Counted from the stretch's first letter, positions 43,424-55,358 are shown. The stretch is DNA of 64,000 bases from Ypsolopha sequella (GCA_934047225.1 OW203992.1:3213501-3277500), one strand, 5' to 3'. Made by a program: numbers and translations. Notes: generated by a model not told the origin, from the letters alone.

Positions 43424-43561
43424 CAGGCGCCCCGTAGCGTTCCTAATCTCTAAAATTGTCTATGTCTGGTCATAAATGAACCTGCAATGTGAATTTCATG
43501 TTCCTGAGTTTGGTCCAGGCATTGAAAGAGCGGTCAGTCAGTCGGGGTATTCTTTTATATA
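43424..43561 (+). repeat. Dispersed repeat, second copy
   Basis: GGCGCCCCGTAGCGTT to GGGGTATTCTTTTATATA is collinear with 10865-11083. The next MITE is inserted at the TATA at its end. Confidence 0.5.
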
Positions 43562-43807
43562 CAGGGTGTTAAGATAAAGTTGCGGAAGCCGGAAACTGGT
43601 AATAGTACCCGTCCAAACGACCAACTTTTCGTGAGAAAAAATCGAAAAAAAGAAACAGTTGTTCCATACATTTTGGTCGGGTAGCTAAGTAACTTTTCTA
43701 CAGATTTTTTCTTCACGATTCGGGGTACGGCTCCGTAGCAAAAGTTGTTCATATGGACGAGCCCTATCGCCAGTTTCCGGCTTCCGCAACTTCATCTTAA
43801 CACCCTG
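43562..43807. mobile_element. MITE with CAGGGTG ends and TATA duplication
   Basis: CAGGGTGTTAAGATAAAGTT on the left is mirrored at the right by AACTTCATCTTAACACCCTG. The arms continue through GCGGAAGCCGGAAACTGG. TATA flanks both sides (43558-43561 and 43808-43811). 246 bp, non-coding. Confidence 0.85.
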
Positions 43808-43811
43808 TATA

Positions 43812-45166
43812 CTATTAGCCTTTTGCCCGCAAAATTGGAATATATACGCTGGGTATATACGTAGATTACTAAAAGTTAAAAACCATAAAAGTAAACCAGT
43901 TGAATAAAAGTATAAACAATTAAATAGTTGCGCATGTTACTATTTAATATAAAATTTAACTTGATCTCATTAGAAGTAATTTTAGTAACTTTTCTAAACA
44001 GTAGGAGGAATTTCAAAATCTTTTTGGCGGTTTCTTCTAATAACTTTTTATGAACCAATTTGTGTCACCAGGCACTGATTTGTATTTGTACAGCCCACCC
44101 AAATATTTAATTGTAATCGATTTAAAAATCGAACGCCTATTTGAAATTCGAACATTTGATCTCAGTATTCCGTTTTATCGGTTTACATCTACCCTCAATG
44201 AGAGCTATTAAGTTGAAGTCGTTGAGTTATTGAGAATCGATTAAAGATAAACCATTTGTTTACATGTGACCGAATACTAATAAATTAGTAATGCTACTAC
44301 GTAACTCTTTCGTAGAGTCGTAAATCTGGAATCGAGAACTCGATTTTGTTTTGATTGTTGAGATAAGAATATGACTCTTTTGGTTGGTTGGTGTTCTTGT
44401 GATGAAACAAAACTGTTCTTACAAGATTTATTTGTTGGCTTAACTAAGCCTTAGGGGCCGTCCATTTATTACGTCATCGATTTTAGTCTACCCTCCCCCT
44501 CCTTACAATAACCCTATCGTCATTATCTAATGATCCCACCTTCTAACAAAACTGATATAATTTTCATTTTCTGTGTTACAAAATTAATATTGTTATTTAA
44601 GCTATATTTAACTCTATATTTAACTAATATTGAATTTCTTTACAGCCAGCGTTTCAAAAATTATAGTGTTGTGAAATAGTAGAATTTTTAAGGTTTCGGA
44701 ATAGATCGAAAATTGCTAATTGTCTAGTGTTTTTTTCTTCAACATTTATGATCGAATAGTTTCAGAGATATACCATGTTTTCTGTGTAATTTTCATTCAA
44801 GTAAATACGTATTACATATGTATATATTTTTTTTATCATTACTCTTGTTTTCTTTTGGGTTACATTTCGTTCAAGTTACAAACATATATAAACAATCTAT
44901 TAAAATGATAAGTTTACTTTTTACTTTTTTACCGAGGTGATGATGAATTGGCACCTCAAATACAGATCCTTCGGTTTAGCTCAGGTGCCAAAGTTTTATA
45001 TTTGTAAAGTTCATAATTTTAGTTTATATAAGCGACTAAGTATTTTTAGTAACTTTTCGGTCCCTAAAGTTATTATTTTATTTATTTTACATAACTTAAT
45101 TTTCTTATAATGAAATTTAATAACTTATTGCGCAGTTAGCAAAATGAGTACTTTTTTTTCTTACTA
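43812..45166. other. Unassigned DNA with one hairpin
   Basis: No gene. TTGGCACCT (44948-44956) and AGGTGCCAA (44983-44991) form a 9-bp stem over a 26-nt loop; I cannot tell a small RNA from a repeat remnant. Confidence 0.35.
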
Positions 45167-45170
45167 TATA

Positions 45171-45415
45171 AGGTGAAATTTAATCAACCGCCTAAATTCA
45201 TACTGGAGACTTGGTTAGTGATCAGGAACAATGATAAACCACCAGTAAGGTGAAATAAAAAAAAAACAATAGGATTTGTAATTGAACTAGTCCAGTGTGA
45301 ATAGGAGCAAACATTTTTTTTTTACTATTTCCTAAAATATGGTAATTGAACCTCGTTCCTGATCACTAGCCGAGTCTTCAGTATGAATTCAGGCGGTTGA
45401 TTAAATTTCACCTTG
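45171..45415. mobile_element. MITE with AATCAACCGCC arms and TATA duplication
   Basis: AGGTGAAATTTAATCAACCG on the left mirrors CGGTTGATTAAATTTCACCT on the right. The arms run about 65 bp through CATACTGGAGACTTGG. TATA lies at 45167-45170 and 45416-45419. Relatives are at 31157 and 50997. Confidence 0.85.
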
Positions 45416-45859
45416 TATAGTACAAAGTAAATAATATTCAAATTAGTTTTTAACGAGAGGAAAATTAACAAAAACATATAACAAGAACATTGATTCTGAT
45501 AACTCTATAAATTATAAATAAATTAATAAAGATATCGTTCAATTTAAATATTCATTTAGCTACAGTCTGTTTACCTTAGATTCTAGTCGCTGATAAAATG
45601 CATGAGACTATAACTTAAATCAAGTACCAGCTATCGGTATGCAAAATAGCAATAATTATAGTTTTTATGTTTTCTAGATCTTTATCATGAACAAGCATTT
45701 GATAAATCGATACGAGAATAAATTTAATGTTTGCCGATTTGCTATCTTTCACAGAAATCGGTCACATTCGTAGATTTCCTTAAAAACGATCATCGTAACT
45801 TATTTATTATGTAATTAATATTAAGATATGATGCGATAAGCAAGCAAGATGAAGTGACA

Positions 45860-46112
45860 GTGAGCAGCCCCCCTATTCTGTATCTTTAGTTGCCAACTGA
45901 ACTGGGTGCCTATCATCAAAAATATAGATAAAAACTGAAATTTCAAAATTTCTTTTAGTGTGTATTGAACTATTAACAATCTGTGTCGTCACTTCAAGTG
46001 CGAATATATCCTTAGGAAATCGGAATTCGATAGTATATCCATGTTTTTGATGATAGGCACCCAGTCCAGAAGGCAACTAGAGATACATAATATTCTGGCC
46101 CGCTGGTCACTA
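45860..46112. mobile_element. MITE with AACTGGGTGCC arms
   Basis: TTCTGTATCTTTAGTTGCC, then ACTGGGTGCCTATCATCAAA, on the left is inverted on the right (TTTGATGATAGGCACCCAGT, then GGCAACTAGAGATACA). The interior is about 110 bp and unrelated to other elements here. A half copy lies at 21908. Confidence 0.75.
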
Positions 46113-46113
46113 C

Positions 46114-46437
46114 GGTGGGTCAAAATTCCATTTTTTTGAATTTCATATTGCAAAAGTGGAATTACTTTTACCCAAGCAAAAAGCCCAGATAACAAAAGAA
46201 AAAACATTGGACTACATGATCTGCAACCGCATGCATTTGATTAGAAAAAATACAAAAAAGTTCGAGATGAGAAAGATTTTTTTCTTCCTTGCATTTTGTT
46301 AAACTTTGAATGAAATGCGGAGGCAAAAGATGCTGTACAATATTTTTTCATTTTTTTATCTGAGCTTCTTATAGATCGCTTAAAAGTAATTCCACTATTA
46401 TTACATAAAATTAAAAAAATGTGGAATTTCAACCCAC
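46114..46437. mobile_element. MITE with GGTGGGT ends
   Basis: GGTGGGTCAAAATTCCATTT and AAATGTGGAATTTCAACCCACC are imperfect inverses. The arms continue to AGTGGAATTACTTTTA and its inverse. It sits directly beside the preceding MITE. Confidence 0.75.
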
Positions 46438-46499
46438 CCAACTGGTCACATCTGCCGAAGAACCGACAACGATGGGGGACAATAGTTCTCAAATATACG

Positions 46500-46690
46500 A
46501 CCACGAACCGGCGCGGTGCAGACGCAGTGTAGGATGCATGCCAGCTCACTGGAATCTGTGAGACTAACGATCTAAAGCAGATTGCCGGTGGTGGTTGGTT
46601 GAGGATAGTGAAGGATAGAGAAATATGGCGTACCCTTGGAGAGGCCTATGCCCAGATGTAAACAAATATTAGCTGATTGATAGTATTGGC
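46500..46690 (+). pseudogene. LINE C-terminal fragment
   Basis: Translation shows the wording IVKDREIWRTLGEAYAQM before a stop, then a 3' end with GATGCTGATGATGC. This is the same protein ending as at 13010 and 35141 (AYVQQWT). Decayed and truncated. Confidence 0.55.
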
Positions 46691-48860
46691 TATGATGCTG
46701 ATGATGCATTAACCCTAACACTACGACAGCACGGCCAGGACGGCAGTTATGTGGTCATGGCTGATCAAAAGATTAACAACATAAATATTTATTGGACCTG
46801 CCACTTTTATATCGATAAGCTATCGAGGCAGGATATGGCAACCGCAATCGTAGGTTATTATATTCCATTCACATATTGATAAAATTTTCAAAGGTGATAC
46901 AAGATCTATTGAAAAAACAACCAAAATTGGAAAAACACTTGTGAGTTTCGTAAAAGAACGACTCACACACATATCACATTGCTGGCACACTTTGTAACCG
47001 CTAGAACTCGCTTCAGAAATCAACAAAACTAATAAAAAAAGACTAGATAGGATCTTTATAGGTATTTAAACCTATCAGGTGTTAAATATTATGTATTAAA
47101 CTTGTACTAAGCCGTCAAAACAGGTCATTCTGATGAGAAGATATCGACAGCTGTAACCACATAGAGTTTAATGTTTGATCTGATGGAGAAACCTACGCTA
47201 TCACAGTTTTAAGCAGCGATAGTTGATGTCATTGGTTTTAGGTAACGAATTAATATAAGTTATTAAAAGTTCATAAGTGTAATTGGTCGATGGAAGTAGG
47301 TGAAGTATAAAGTAGAAGAAATTTGAGATTTTTTTACTTTTGCTGCTGGAATATATAACATTATAAGAAATATAATAGGTACGTATTTTTTACAAATAGG
47401 TACTCATGTTAATACTTTAATGATCGATAGAGTAACTGATAGCACATATTTATGACACTAGAATACAATTAGATAACTTCGGAAAACACACAATATCTGT
47501 TGTAACAGCGGCGAAGATTAAAATCTAATTACTTATCATTATCGTTATCTCAATCGTACATAACGATTAAAATGTTTTATCGTAAATTATAGACAGGAAG
47601 ATAAGTTACTTAATATTGGAAATGGTGTTAGAACATTCACCCGTTCATTTATCGATTTCGATAATAATTTGAAGAATAATCAATCGCGCTTTGTGAAGTT
47701 AGACGGGTTAAGTAACACGTTTTGACATTATACGCGTAAAGTACCTACTAAAAGTTTTTTTTTTAATAATGTATGTGTTGCAGGATAAAAGCAAAAGACG
47801 AAATTTTGCTAAGGCCCGGCAGATACGTTTGAATGAGGTTTTAACTATAATCCTGGTATTTTGGCTAAATGCCAGACCCAGTCTAGTACGATAACATAAA
47901 AGTGACCCAAAAATCCTTTAGCGCAAAATCTACCAGAGATTAGGTTCGAAGGTTAGGTATGGCGAGTCACGGAACGTACAGAGCGTCGCCTACATCCGTG
48001 GTTATTTTTTTTTGGCAACCCAAAAATCCTTCAGTTGTTATCTCGAATGCTATGGAGCGTCCTGGGATCTTAACAAAATAACGTTTAAAATCCCATCATC
48101 CTTTGACAGCATCTCGTTTCAAAATACACATTCTCGGATTGTATTGTAGGTATGTCTACTTACTGCGTACCAATAGCAAAATATCGTTCGAAAACCAATT
48201 ATGTTAAATATGTTAAATAATTGGTTTCGCTGAATAGAGGCGGATATCAGATTAGTGTCATCATATCACTTACATTAATAGATATTTAATAATTTTTCTA
48301 ATTAAATAATCTGAGATCCTGCTAAGATGATTTCTGTGTCGACGTCATTAAACGAAATCCTGATACGAGTATAAAACGCAAAGTTAAGGCTATTCTCGTT
48401 ATGAAAAATGTTACTTTTCGAACTAGAGCCTAGATTATAACTAAATTTGGCACGTGATTATAAAAAACGTGATTATAAAAAACATGATTTTAAATTCAGA
48501 AAATTTCCATTTGTTGAAATACTAGATATTGTTTAAGGTGAGAGCGAGTTTTTACTAGAGCTAAATATCATAACAACAATGAGTAGAATTAAAACTGTTT
48601 TTCTTTCACTGTTTTATTAAATAGTTAAAAAGTGAACGTACGTGACTGAAATGAAACTCTCAAAACTGGACTTTCTAAGTAATACAAAATTATTCAATTC
48701 TTATTCTTACCTTAGAGGAATGAAAATCCACGATCCTTGGAAAAAAAAACGCTGCACCTCAAAACCAATGCTTATTTTTTTTTAAAAAGAACCACAACAT
48801 TCACACGTGCACGAACCAATGTGATCATTCACAGATTGTTATACATACACACATAACCCA
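46691..48860. other. Unassigned DNA
   Basis: No gene supported. The stretch 47945-48035 (CGAAGGTTAGGTATGGCG, later AAAATCCTTCAG) relates to 37661-37795. A hairpin AAACCAATTAT/ATAATTGGTTT lies near 48193-48227. Confidence 0.35.
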
Positions 48861-48867
48861 CTGTTTA

Positions 48868-49283
48868 CCGATAACAGAGGGGGTGAGGTACGCTCAGCGG
48901 GGAGGGCACTGATAAGAGAAAAATCTTATCGCTAACGAGCGGGCAAAAATACGAAAAATGCAGTTATGCACTTCTATTTCACCTGGGCCAATGTTGGCCA
49001 AATGTAGTCAACGTAAGGTTTTTATAAAAAAAAGTATTAGTGATTAGTAAAAATAAAACTTAGTATTTAGGAATTAACATTTTTATTTTTCATGTTATTT
49101 GTGTACCAACCTAATGAAAATTCAAATCAATCCCGATCTCGAGTCGTAAAAGAATATTTTTTATGGAACGGAAAACTGCTACTGAAATCTGCATTCATTC
49201 GTGGCGAACATAAAAACGGTTTCTTATCGGAAAAACCGATAAGCATTTAATCAAGTAACGATTTTTATGATTCCGATAACAGA
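48868..49283. promoter_or_regulatory. Cluster of paired GATA sites
   Basis: CCGATAACAGA occurs at 48868 and again at 49273. Between them lie two inverted GATA pairs: GATAAGAGAAAAATCTTATC (48911-48930) and CTTATCGGAAAAACCGATAAG's arms (49223-49230, 49236-49243). The symmetry and spacing suggest GATA-factor binding, by inference only. Confidence 0.35.
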
Positions 49284-49649
49284 CGACACGGCGGATTACA
49301 TGCCACGATAACCATCATTATTTTTATTTTTTTTGTAATGTAGTCTTTGAGTTTCATGTTCAAGTATAGAAATATGCTGTTTTACAATTCGTATCGAAAG
49401 ATAATAGTATCGATTGTTTTTTCAATATGGATTTCCAATCGGTAAAACTTGGAATTATTTGGTAATTCCAGATTAATTTGGTGACAATATCTAGGATATC
49501 TTGATTAGGATTAAAAATCGATTAACTCTCAAGAATTAACTCTCAAGATTTAATCACAGATTATTGTACCATAGATAGCGTACCTATTATTTTACGATAA
49601 ATAGGATACATATTAAAAAATATTTTGGAGTTGGTATGATGACAAAAGA

Positions 49650-50079
49650 ACCATAAGTTTATTTTATTATTGTTGTCATTTTCACTCCAAGCGAAAAATC
49701 GCGCAGTGCGAGAGGGGCGGATTCAAGGCAAAAGGGAATAGGGTTGGTTTTATATTTTTATTAAATAAACTAAAGTAGCTAGCAAAATTTCCAAAATTCA
49801 AAATCTAGATATTGTTGAAACCCATCTAATAAAATACTTTTGAGTTCTGTACATGGCTGCTACTCGTTAAACGAGGAGAAAAAGTGTGTTAAAGGAGGTC
49901 ATGAGGTCATTTCAACAATTATTTCTACGGAGGAAAGTTTATCCAAACATATTTTTCAAAGTCAAATCCCTAGATTATATAGTCAAAATGCATGTACCAG
50001 AAACTGATTATAATTTTCCGTGCATTTCATGAAATACACAGAAAAGAAACACCTGTATTTTTTTCGCATATCGCCTTAA
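49650..50079 (+). mobile_element. TTAA-ended MITE, copy 7
   Basis: The body matches 33001-33419 (CACTCCAAGCGAAAAATCGC, then GCAGTGCGAGAGGGGCGG). The right end is TTCGCATATCGCCTTAA; the left terminus has decayed. Confidence 0.8.
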
Positions 50080-50589
50080 AAAAAAACTTCAATCTCTCAC
50101 AAGTCACAGCAAATAATAGCACGAATCAGCCCGATATATTTTTTTAGTAGCGCACAGTGTAATGGCGCTTATCTCCCGCGGACAAAAGAATTTTTCACGA
50201 TTGAGCAAACACAATGACAGCGCGACCTATCAGATCTCTATCGATCGTTACGGGCAGGTGATGTGAAAAAAAAACCTTATAGGTAGGCGATTAACGCTAT
50301 ACTGGATTTAGTAGAGGCAGTTAGTTAATGTCTTTCCAAAATTAGAAACCCGCTTTTATAATAAGATAATTATTATATTCTTTTTTGCAGAAAGAAAATA
50401 TTCAAAAATATTTAATGCTAAAAGCATTTTCTTCCAGTCAATCCGACAGGAGGTACAAGAGAGGATACAGGCGTGCTGGGAACAACTAAGTAGGTATTAG
50501 AAGAGAACGAAAAAATAAATAAAAAAAAAACGAAGTAGAAAAATACATAATAAAACCGCTAAATAAAATTCATACTAGTACAGAATATT
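50080..50589. other. Unassigned DNA
   Basis: No gene or clear repeat. The stretch 50150-50260 is less AT-rich (CGCTTATCTCCCGCGGACAA), without further support. Confidence 0.35.
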
Positions 50590-50696
50590 CAAATTCGAAT
50601 TCAAATTGTTTATTTTGGAAAGTAGGTACACATAATACACTTTTTACGAGTCAAATTTAATCTTATAAAAATATATTTAATGTGTGCAGCTATATA

Positions 50697-50956
50697 CAAG
50701 GTGTAACAGAAAGGTGTAACCATATTTGAAGAGCTTATTCAGTCAATAGTATAGAACAACTTTTACTATGGAGCCAAACCTGAAATCTCAAAAAAAAATC
50801 TGCCCTTCCATACATTTCAGCCGAGCGGCATTGCATTTTTCCATGTAAAAGTAATTTTTTTTTAGAGATACTGGGTTTGTTCCATACTAAAAGTTGTTCT
50901 ATACCATTCACTGAATAAGCTCTTCAAATATGGTTACACCTTTCTGTTACACGTTG
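50697..50956. mobile_element. MITE with CAAGGTGTAACAG ends and TATA duplication
   Basis: CAAGGTGTAACAGAAAGGTG on the left; the right end, CACCTTTCTGTTACACGTTG, is its inverse. The arms extend through AAGAGCTTATTCAGT and beyond. TATA flanks at 50693-50696 and 50957-50960. 260 bp. Confidence 0.85.
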
Positions 50957-50996
50957 TATATACGATTCAAATGATAAGTGAAATCTATAATTATAC

Positions 50997-51231
50997 AAGG
51001 TGAAATCTAATCAACCGCCCGAACCCATACGAGAGACCCGGCTAGCGAAAAGGAACAATTAAAAATTCTGCTCCCATTCACACTGAACTAGTTCAAATAC
51101 AAATCCTAGTATAGGCAGTATAGGAGCAAAAAAAAACCCTTTCGAATTTTACCTGACGGTTCATTAAACACCACTCCCGATCACCAACTGAGCCCCATGC
51201 ACGAATCCAGGCGGCCGACCAAATCCCACCC
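50997..51231. mobile_element. MITE with AATCAACCGCC arms, inside LINE 3' region
   Basis: CAAGGTGAAATCTAATCAAC and its decayed inverse ending ACCAAATCCCACCC lie between TATA words. Same family as 45171-45415 and 31157-31279. Confidence 0.75.
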
Positions 51232-51757
51232 TATATAGTAATGGTTACATATATATGAATACATGCCTACCTCCGCCCATTCGATTAGTCTTGCTAAGGA
51301 GAAGGGCAAGAAACTTAGCAAGATCGTGTCTTTTTTTAGCACATTTCCTTTTTTTACATATCTATAACGTATACTATACAAATTACTTATATCTACTTTA
51401 GTTAAGGGATTAGAAAATACAAGATAGTAGGAATTTACGGTCATGAAAAAATAAATAAAAGTATATCTTTGTCTACCTGTCTCTTATGGTCTATTTCCTT
51501 TTACAGTCCGTAATTAATTATAGTTAACTCCTTAGAGGAATCATAAGTCAGGAAATTATACTACTTACTTAAATTATAAACTACTATCATGACAAATATC
51601 ACTATCACGTAACACCATGCTTCACCATCATCCAAATATTCATTTATTTTATAATATGCCTTTTTCAGTAGGCCCTGCTTAATATACAGTTTAAACTTAT
51701 TCTCTGACAAAGTAAGGACCTCCTTTGGAAGTTTATTGTAAAATCTTATGTCATGTT

Positions 51758-52054
51758 CTACGAAAGAGGTACATTGGCAAGTCTGATTTTTAGAACAGCC
51801 AGTTTATGTTTATTTCTGGTTTCTTTACAGTGTTGCTCGCAAATCCTCGAGAAAGACTCAATATGTTTTTTGACATATCTAAGAACTTGGTGAATAAATT
51901 TACAAGGAACAGTTAATATATGCATTTCTTTGAATTTTTCTGTTAATGAATCCCGGTGCTTCATATTATAAATTGCCCGAATTGCTCTCTTCTGCAAAAC
52001 AAAGACTGCGTCTGTATCCGCGGCTCTACCCCATAACAGCATGCCGTATGACAT
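51758..52054 (-). pseudogene. LINE reverse-transcriptase protein, C-terminal part
   Basis: The minus-strand frame reads MSYGMLLWGRAADTDAVF, LQKRAIRAIYNMKHRDSL and ILTVPCKFIHQVLRYVKKH, the conserved region C-terminal to the polymerase in Jockey/BS-type insect LINEs. Sequence continuing toward 51600 (RFYNKLPKEVLTLSENKFK, one frame over) is still recognisable, so a frameshift lies near 51757. It has no polymerase core and is non-functional. Confidence 0.75.
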
Positions 52055-52070
52055 AATGCTGTGAAAGTAA

Positions 52071-53530
52071 CTAATTGCAAAACAAAGACTGCGTCAGCTC
52101 TACCCCATAAGTTGAATTAGTAATAGGTGTACAAGAATTACTACGGTCGGTAAAATTTAAATGCAAGCCAACTAATGTACGAGGTAAAGTCCATCATAAC
52201 TTAAATTCCACATGCTCAACTACCAACTCTTGAATTCGAATGACAGTGGCGCTATCACACGACGCAGTCGAAAACTTTTTCCAACTACCTCCCGAATAGA
52301 CTCAGAGAACGGCTTAGCTCATGTTGACGAGTGAGCGACGCTGTGGCAGGTAAATACCAGGATATCTCCAGCCCCGGGTCTGCCGTCTGCCACCCTCAGA
52401 TATGTCACTCATGCAAGTTTTCTTTACGTCTCGCATGACGACAAAGTTGAAATGGATTTTTGTTGTGTTTTAGCGCGACACTCGCGCCACTCCAACCACT
52501 TTGCAGTCTCATCTGAATTTGAAATAAGTTAATTATCGCGATAACAGCTTTGCGTGTCAATTTGCTGAAACAAATCGCATTAATAATATAGTGGATGTGT
52601 CGATAATGGAGTCTACTCGATGGACTTTCATTTCCGCGCACACGTCGCTCGATAACAAAGAAGTGTTGACATATTTAGAACAAGCCTGAAATCGAACTGG
52701 CAACACTGGCGTCGTGCGGTGCGCGCGACAGCCGTCATCGCTGCCAACTAACGCGAGATTTTAATTTTCGAATCCATCGCGTGGCGACTGACGGCTCTTC
52801 CCGCACTTTTGTTACAAACGTCAAATAGAGATCTCGATTGCTTCCTCCACTCGGGAATTCAGAATACTTTTTTAAACTGTCAAAGTTCGGAGCGTCGTCG
52901 TCGTAACGAGTGATTGACGTCGCGGTGATCGCTCCAGTAAACCGAATGGAGCTTTTTTGTTTCAGAAGCAAAATTGAAATAAATTGCTTTCTATCGAACT
53001 TTAGACAGGTTCTGTCTAGTCTTGGAAGCAATTTCAATTCCATACTTTATCTCGTCCACAATATCCCATATTTTTTTTGTCGTATACCTATTGAAATTTC
53101 GCTGTAGGCGACGTCGTTTAAAATTGGGAAATATTGAAAAATATGAATAGATTTTTGCGCCGGTTCCGGACGGGCGTCTCGACTCGACATATCGGGGACG
53201 GTCCGTCGTCCGTCACTATCTCGCTTCCACACGAGCGACTCGACGCCTGACACTCGCCTCCTCGGTACACCTATTCGATTAAAATAAGAATACCTACTAA
53301 GCACTATTGTACGCCGAACGGAACTACTGTGTCAGGGTTTCTTCAAAAAGAAGAGTTAAGGCACCTGTTCCAGCGTCATGCGAAAATTACTTTTACTGTT
53401 AACGATATTTTTCTTAAATGAAACGTTTAAAAATTATGAAAACAATATATATATAGTGGTATTTAAGGAATAGTGGAAAACATATTTTCTGAAAATTGTT
53501 CTTGCGTTAAAAAAACAGTATAAAAATATT
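52071..53530. other. Unassigned DNA, GC-richer, repeat-poor
   Basis: TTTTTCCAACTACCTCCCGA at about 52282 is a relative of 22530 and 22812. The stretch 52700-53250 is rich in CG words (GTCGTCGTCGTAACGAGTG; CGGGGACGGTCCGTCGTCCG) and could be a promoter region. Overlapping minus-strand frames lack any recognised domain. Confidence 0.35.
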
Positions 53531-53778
53531 GTTGAAAGTCTAGCTGTTTTTAGACTAAAATTAAGTAAAATTGGTTTTTTCTTTGAAACCACTAGAATAA
53601 TTTTGTTAATGGAATTTTTGGAATTTGGAAGTATTATTTTCCCCTATTTTGCGCTATCCGGAGACCCAGCGACGTCGTAATGCAGTGCGCGTTGATATGA
53701 ACGTTATTTCAGTATAGTTTGTCGATATCTGTACCGATATAAGTCGACTCAAGGTCGTTGGCGACTAGCTGCTCCTTA
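53531..53778 (+). mobile_element. MITE of the GCGCTATCCGGAGAC family, TTAA end
   Basis: AGCTGTTTTTAGACTAAAAT, GCGCTATCCGGAGACCC and GACTCAAGGTCGTTGGCG match 30505-30972. It ends GCTGCTCCTTAA. It shows no internal MITE, unlike the 30.5-kb copy. Confidence 0.65.
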
Positions 53779-55223
53779 AGTAGAGACGAGCGTACACTCG
53801 ACTGAGTGCTGAAAACATTCAAAACAAATCTGTTTTCGTGACCCAAATCTATTAACAACTCGTTTGAAATCAAAATGAAGCAGAGGAGTAGAATCGCTAA
53901 CAAAAACAAATCCATCGAGACACTTAATCGAAATAGAGGGTCGTAATAATCCAACATGGTGTCTGGTACAGCAGATGCAATTGTTACGGGTGGCTGGCCT
54001 GCAGCGTTGCCGGCGGTGGCAGCCTACTGGGCTACCTTCTGTTTTTGCTCGATTGCCTGATTCTCGTTTTTCATCCAACCCGAATGGCGATACCGAGCCT
54101 GTTGTACATCGGGCTGTCATATCGGCCCGTTTGTTCGCCGGTGTGTAGAAAAAAAGCTAGGAAAAATGAGATAAAAAGTCTGAGAGCAAATTGGGCGTCT
54201 CTGTTGTAAACAACAGAGGTGGAATGCTGCGATAGCGGACACAACAATAAATGTCCGATCCATTGTGCGATGCGAATTTGTTGATTGTTTCTGTTCGTAT
54301 TGTTTCAAGAAGCGCGCGCTAGTTTTGGCGCGCTTTCCAAATGTCAATTTGACATTAACCATTTTTCTTTTTCTTCTTTTTTGCGGCAGCGGTTATCTGT
54401 GCATTCAGCCAGCCGAACAAAGTTCAATATTATAAACAATACGGGCGCCAAAGTTCGTGAATGTACAAGTTTGGCATTATTTATGTGTTGAGCTTTGCTT
54501 TGCATCCTTAATAGGTATATCTGGACAAACGTGCGGACTGTTATCTGTGTGAAAGGGAAGGAAGGCAAGTCTTCGGGTGAGGGGAGGAGTCTGAGGGTGG
54601 TTGGGGGGAGATATGAATCACAGGGAGTAATGGCTGCAATATCACGTAGTGCACTTTGTCAACCGGTGCAAGGCGTGTTTCTAACTAGCGAGATAACTCC
54701 CTCGCCGATTGCGGGGAGATCGATGGCGAAGATCTCGAGATATTTAGGTGTTGGATTACTGAGAATAAGTTGGAGTTTCGAGGCGCTAGTTAATTAATCA
54801 TCTTCTCTATCTCTATCTGAATCTGGTAAAGGAGAATGATTGTCTGATTGCGAATTGCAGATATATAATTTTCCCAGGCAAATGTTTGAATTTCGCCACC
54901 GCTGATGTAATGTTATGTGGATGGATACAGGTCGCCCCATTTGAATTGTACGTGGAGGAAAAGTATTAAAATACTGTAGATAGAAAATGTCACTGCACTA
55001 AAGAAGTCCATTATAACGATAAATTTTTATTAAAGGAAGCAAGAAGAGATGAAATTAAGGAAAGCTGATAATTAGGAAGGTTAATTTAAAATTATATGTA
55101 ATGAACAGAAAATCACTTGAACTATTCAACAAATTATTATTAACAACTTTCTGACCGGTTTCGCCTTTATGGCATTAGATCTAAATTGCAGTGTTGTTTA
55201 AATCAAAATAATATACCATCATC
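53779..55223. other. Unassigned DNA with possible regulatory sites
   Basis: TTTTGGCGCGC (54323) and GGCGCCAAA (54444) are E2F-like; a perfect palindrome AATGTCAATTTGACATT lies at 54340-54356. A strong pyrimidine tract ending GCGGCAG (54387-54389) looks like a splice acceptor, followed by a 34-codon open stretch to about 54491. No matching exon partner is visible. Confidence 0.35.
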
Positions 55224-55358
55224 ATGCGAGAAAAAAACATGAATAGTGTGGAAAGTTCAACAGGAATGTGGCCTATTTTGGTCATTTTACTTTTCACGTT
55301 TTTAACACTGTGCGATTTACAAGAACAGTACCCGATTCAGGATACCTATCGCAAGGAG
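55224..55358 (+). CDS. Candidate first exon with signal-anchor-like start
   Basis: ATG at 55224 opens 45 codons up to AAGGAG|GTAGGC, a plausible splice donor (GT at 55359) in phase 0. Residues 15-31 (MWPILVILLFTFLTLCD) are strongly hydrophobic and resemble a signal peptide or membrane anchor preceded by a short polar N-terminus. Without splicing the frame runs to 55430 (68 codons). I recognise no family and see no second exon. The surrounding DNA is comparatively repeat-poor, which mildly favours a real exon. Confidence 0.25.

Larger units (their letters stand above)
50590..52070 (-). mobile_element. Jockey-like LINE, 5'-truncated, with two MITEs in its 3' region
   Basis: On the minus strand the order is a C-terminal coding fragment (52054-51600), a 3' region with GCAAGACTAATCGAATGGGC, and a tail matching the TTTGAATTTGAA end at 31475. 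MITEs at 50997-51231 and 50697-50956 interrupt the 3' region. Truncated relatives are 30973-31475 and 59815-59980. A stretch of about 35 bp (TGCAAAACAAAGACTGCGTC) is locally duplicated at 51999 and 52075. Confidence 0.7.

Noticed and set aside
44948..44991. microRNA hairpin
   Set aside because: The stem is only 9 bp, too short for a pre-miRNA.
53957..54060. 33-codon frame starting MVSGTADAIVTGGWP
   Set aside because: Short, hydrophobic by composition, no neighbouring exon signals, and overlapped by a minus-strand frame.
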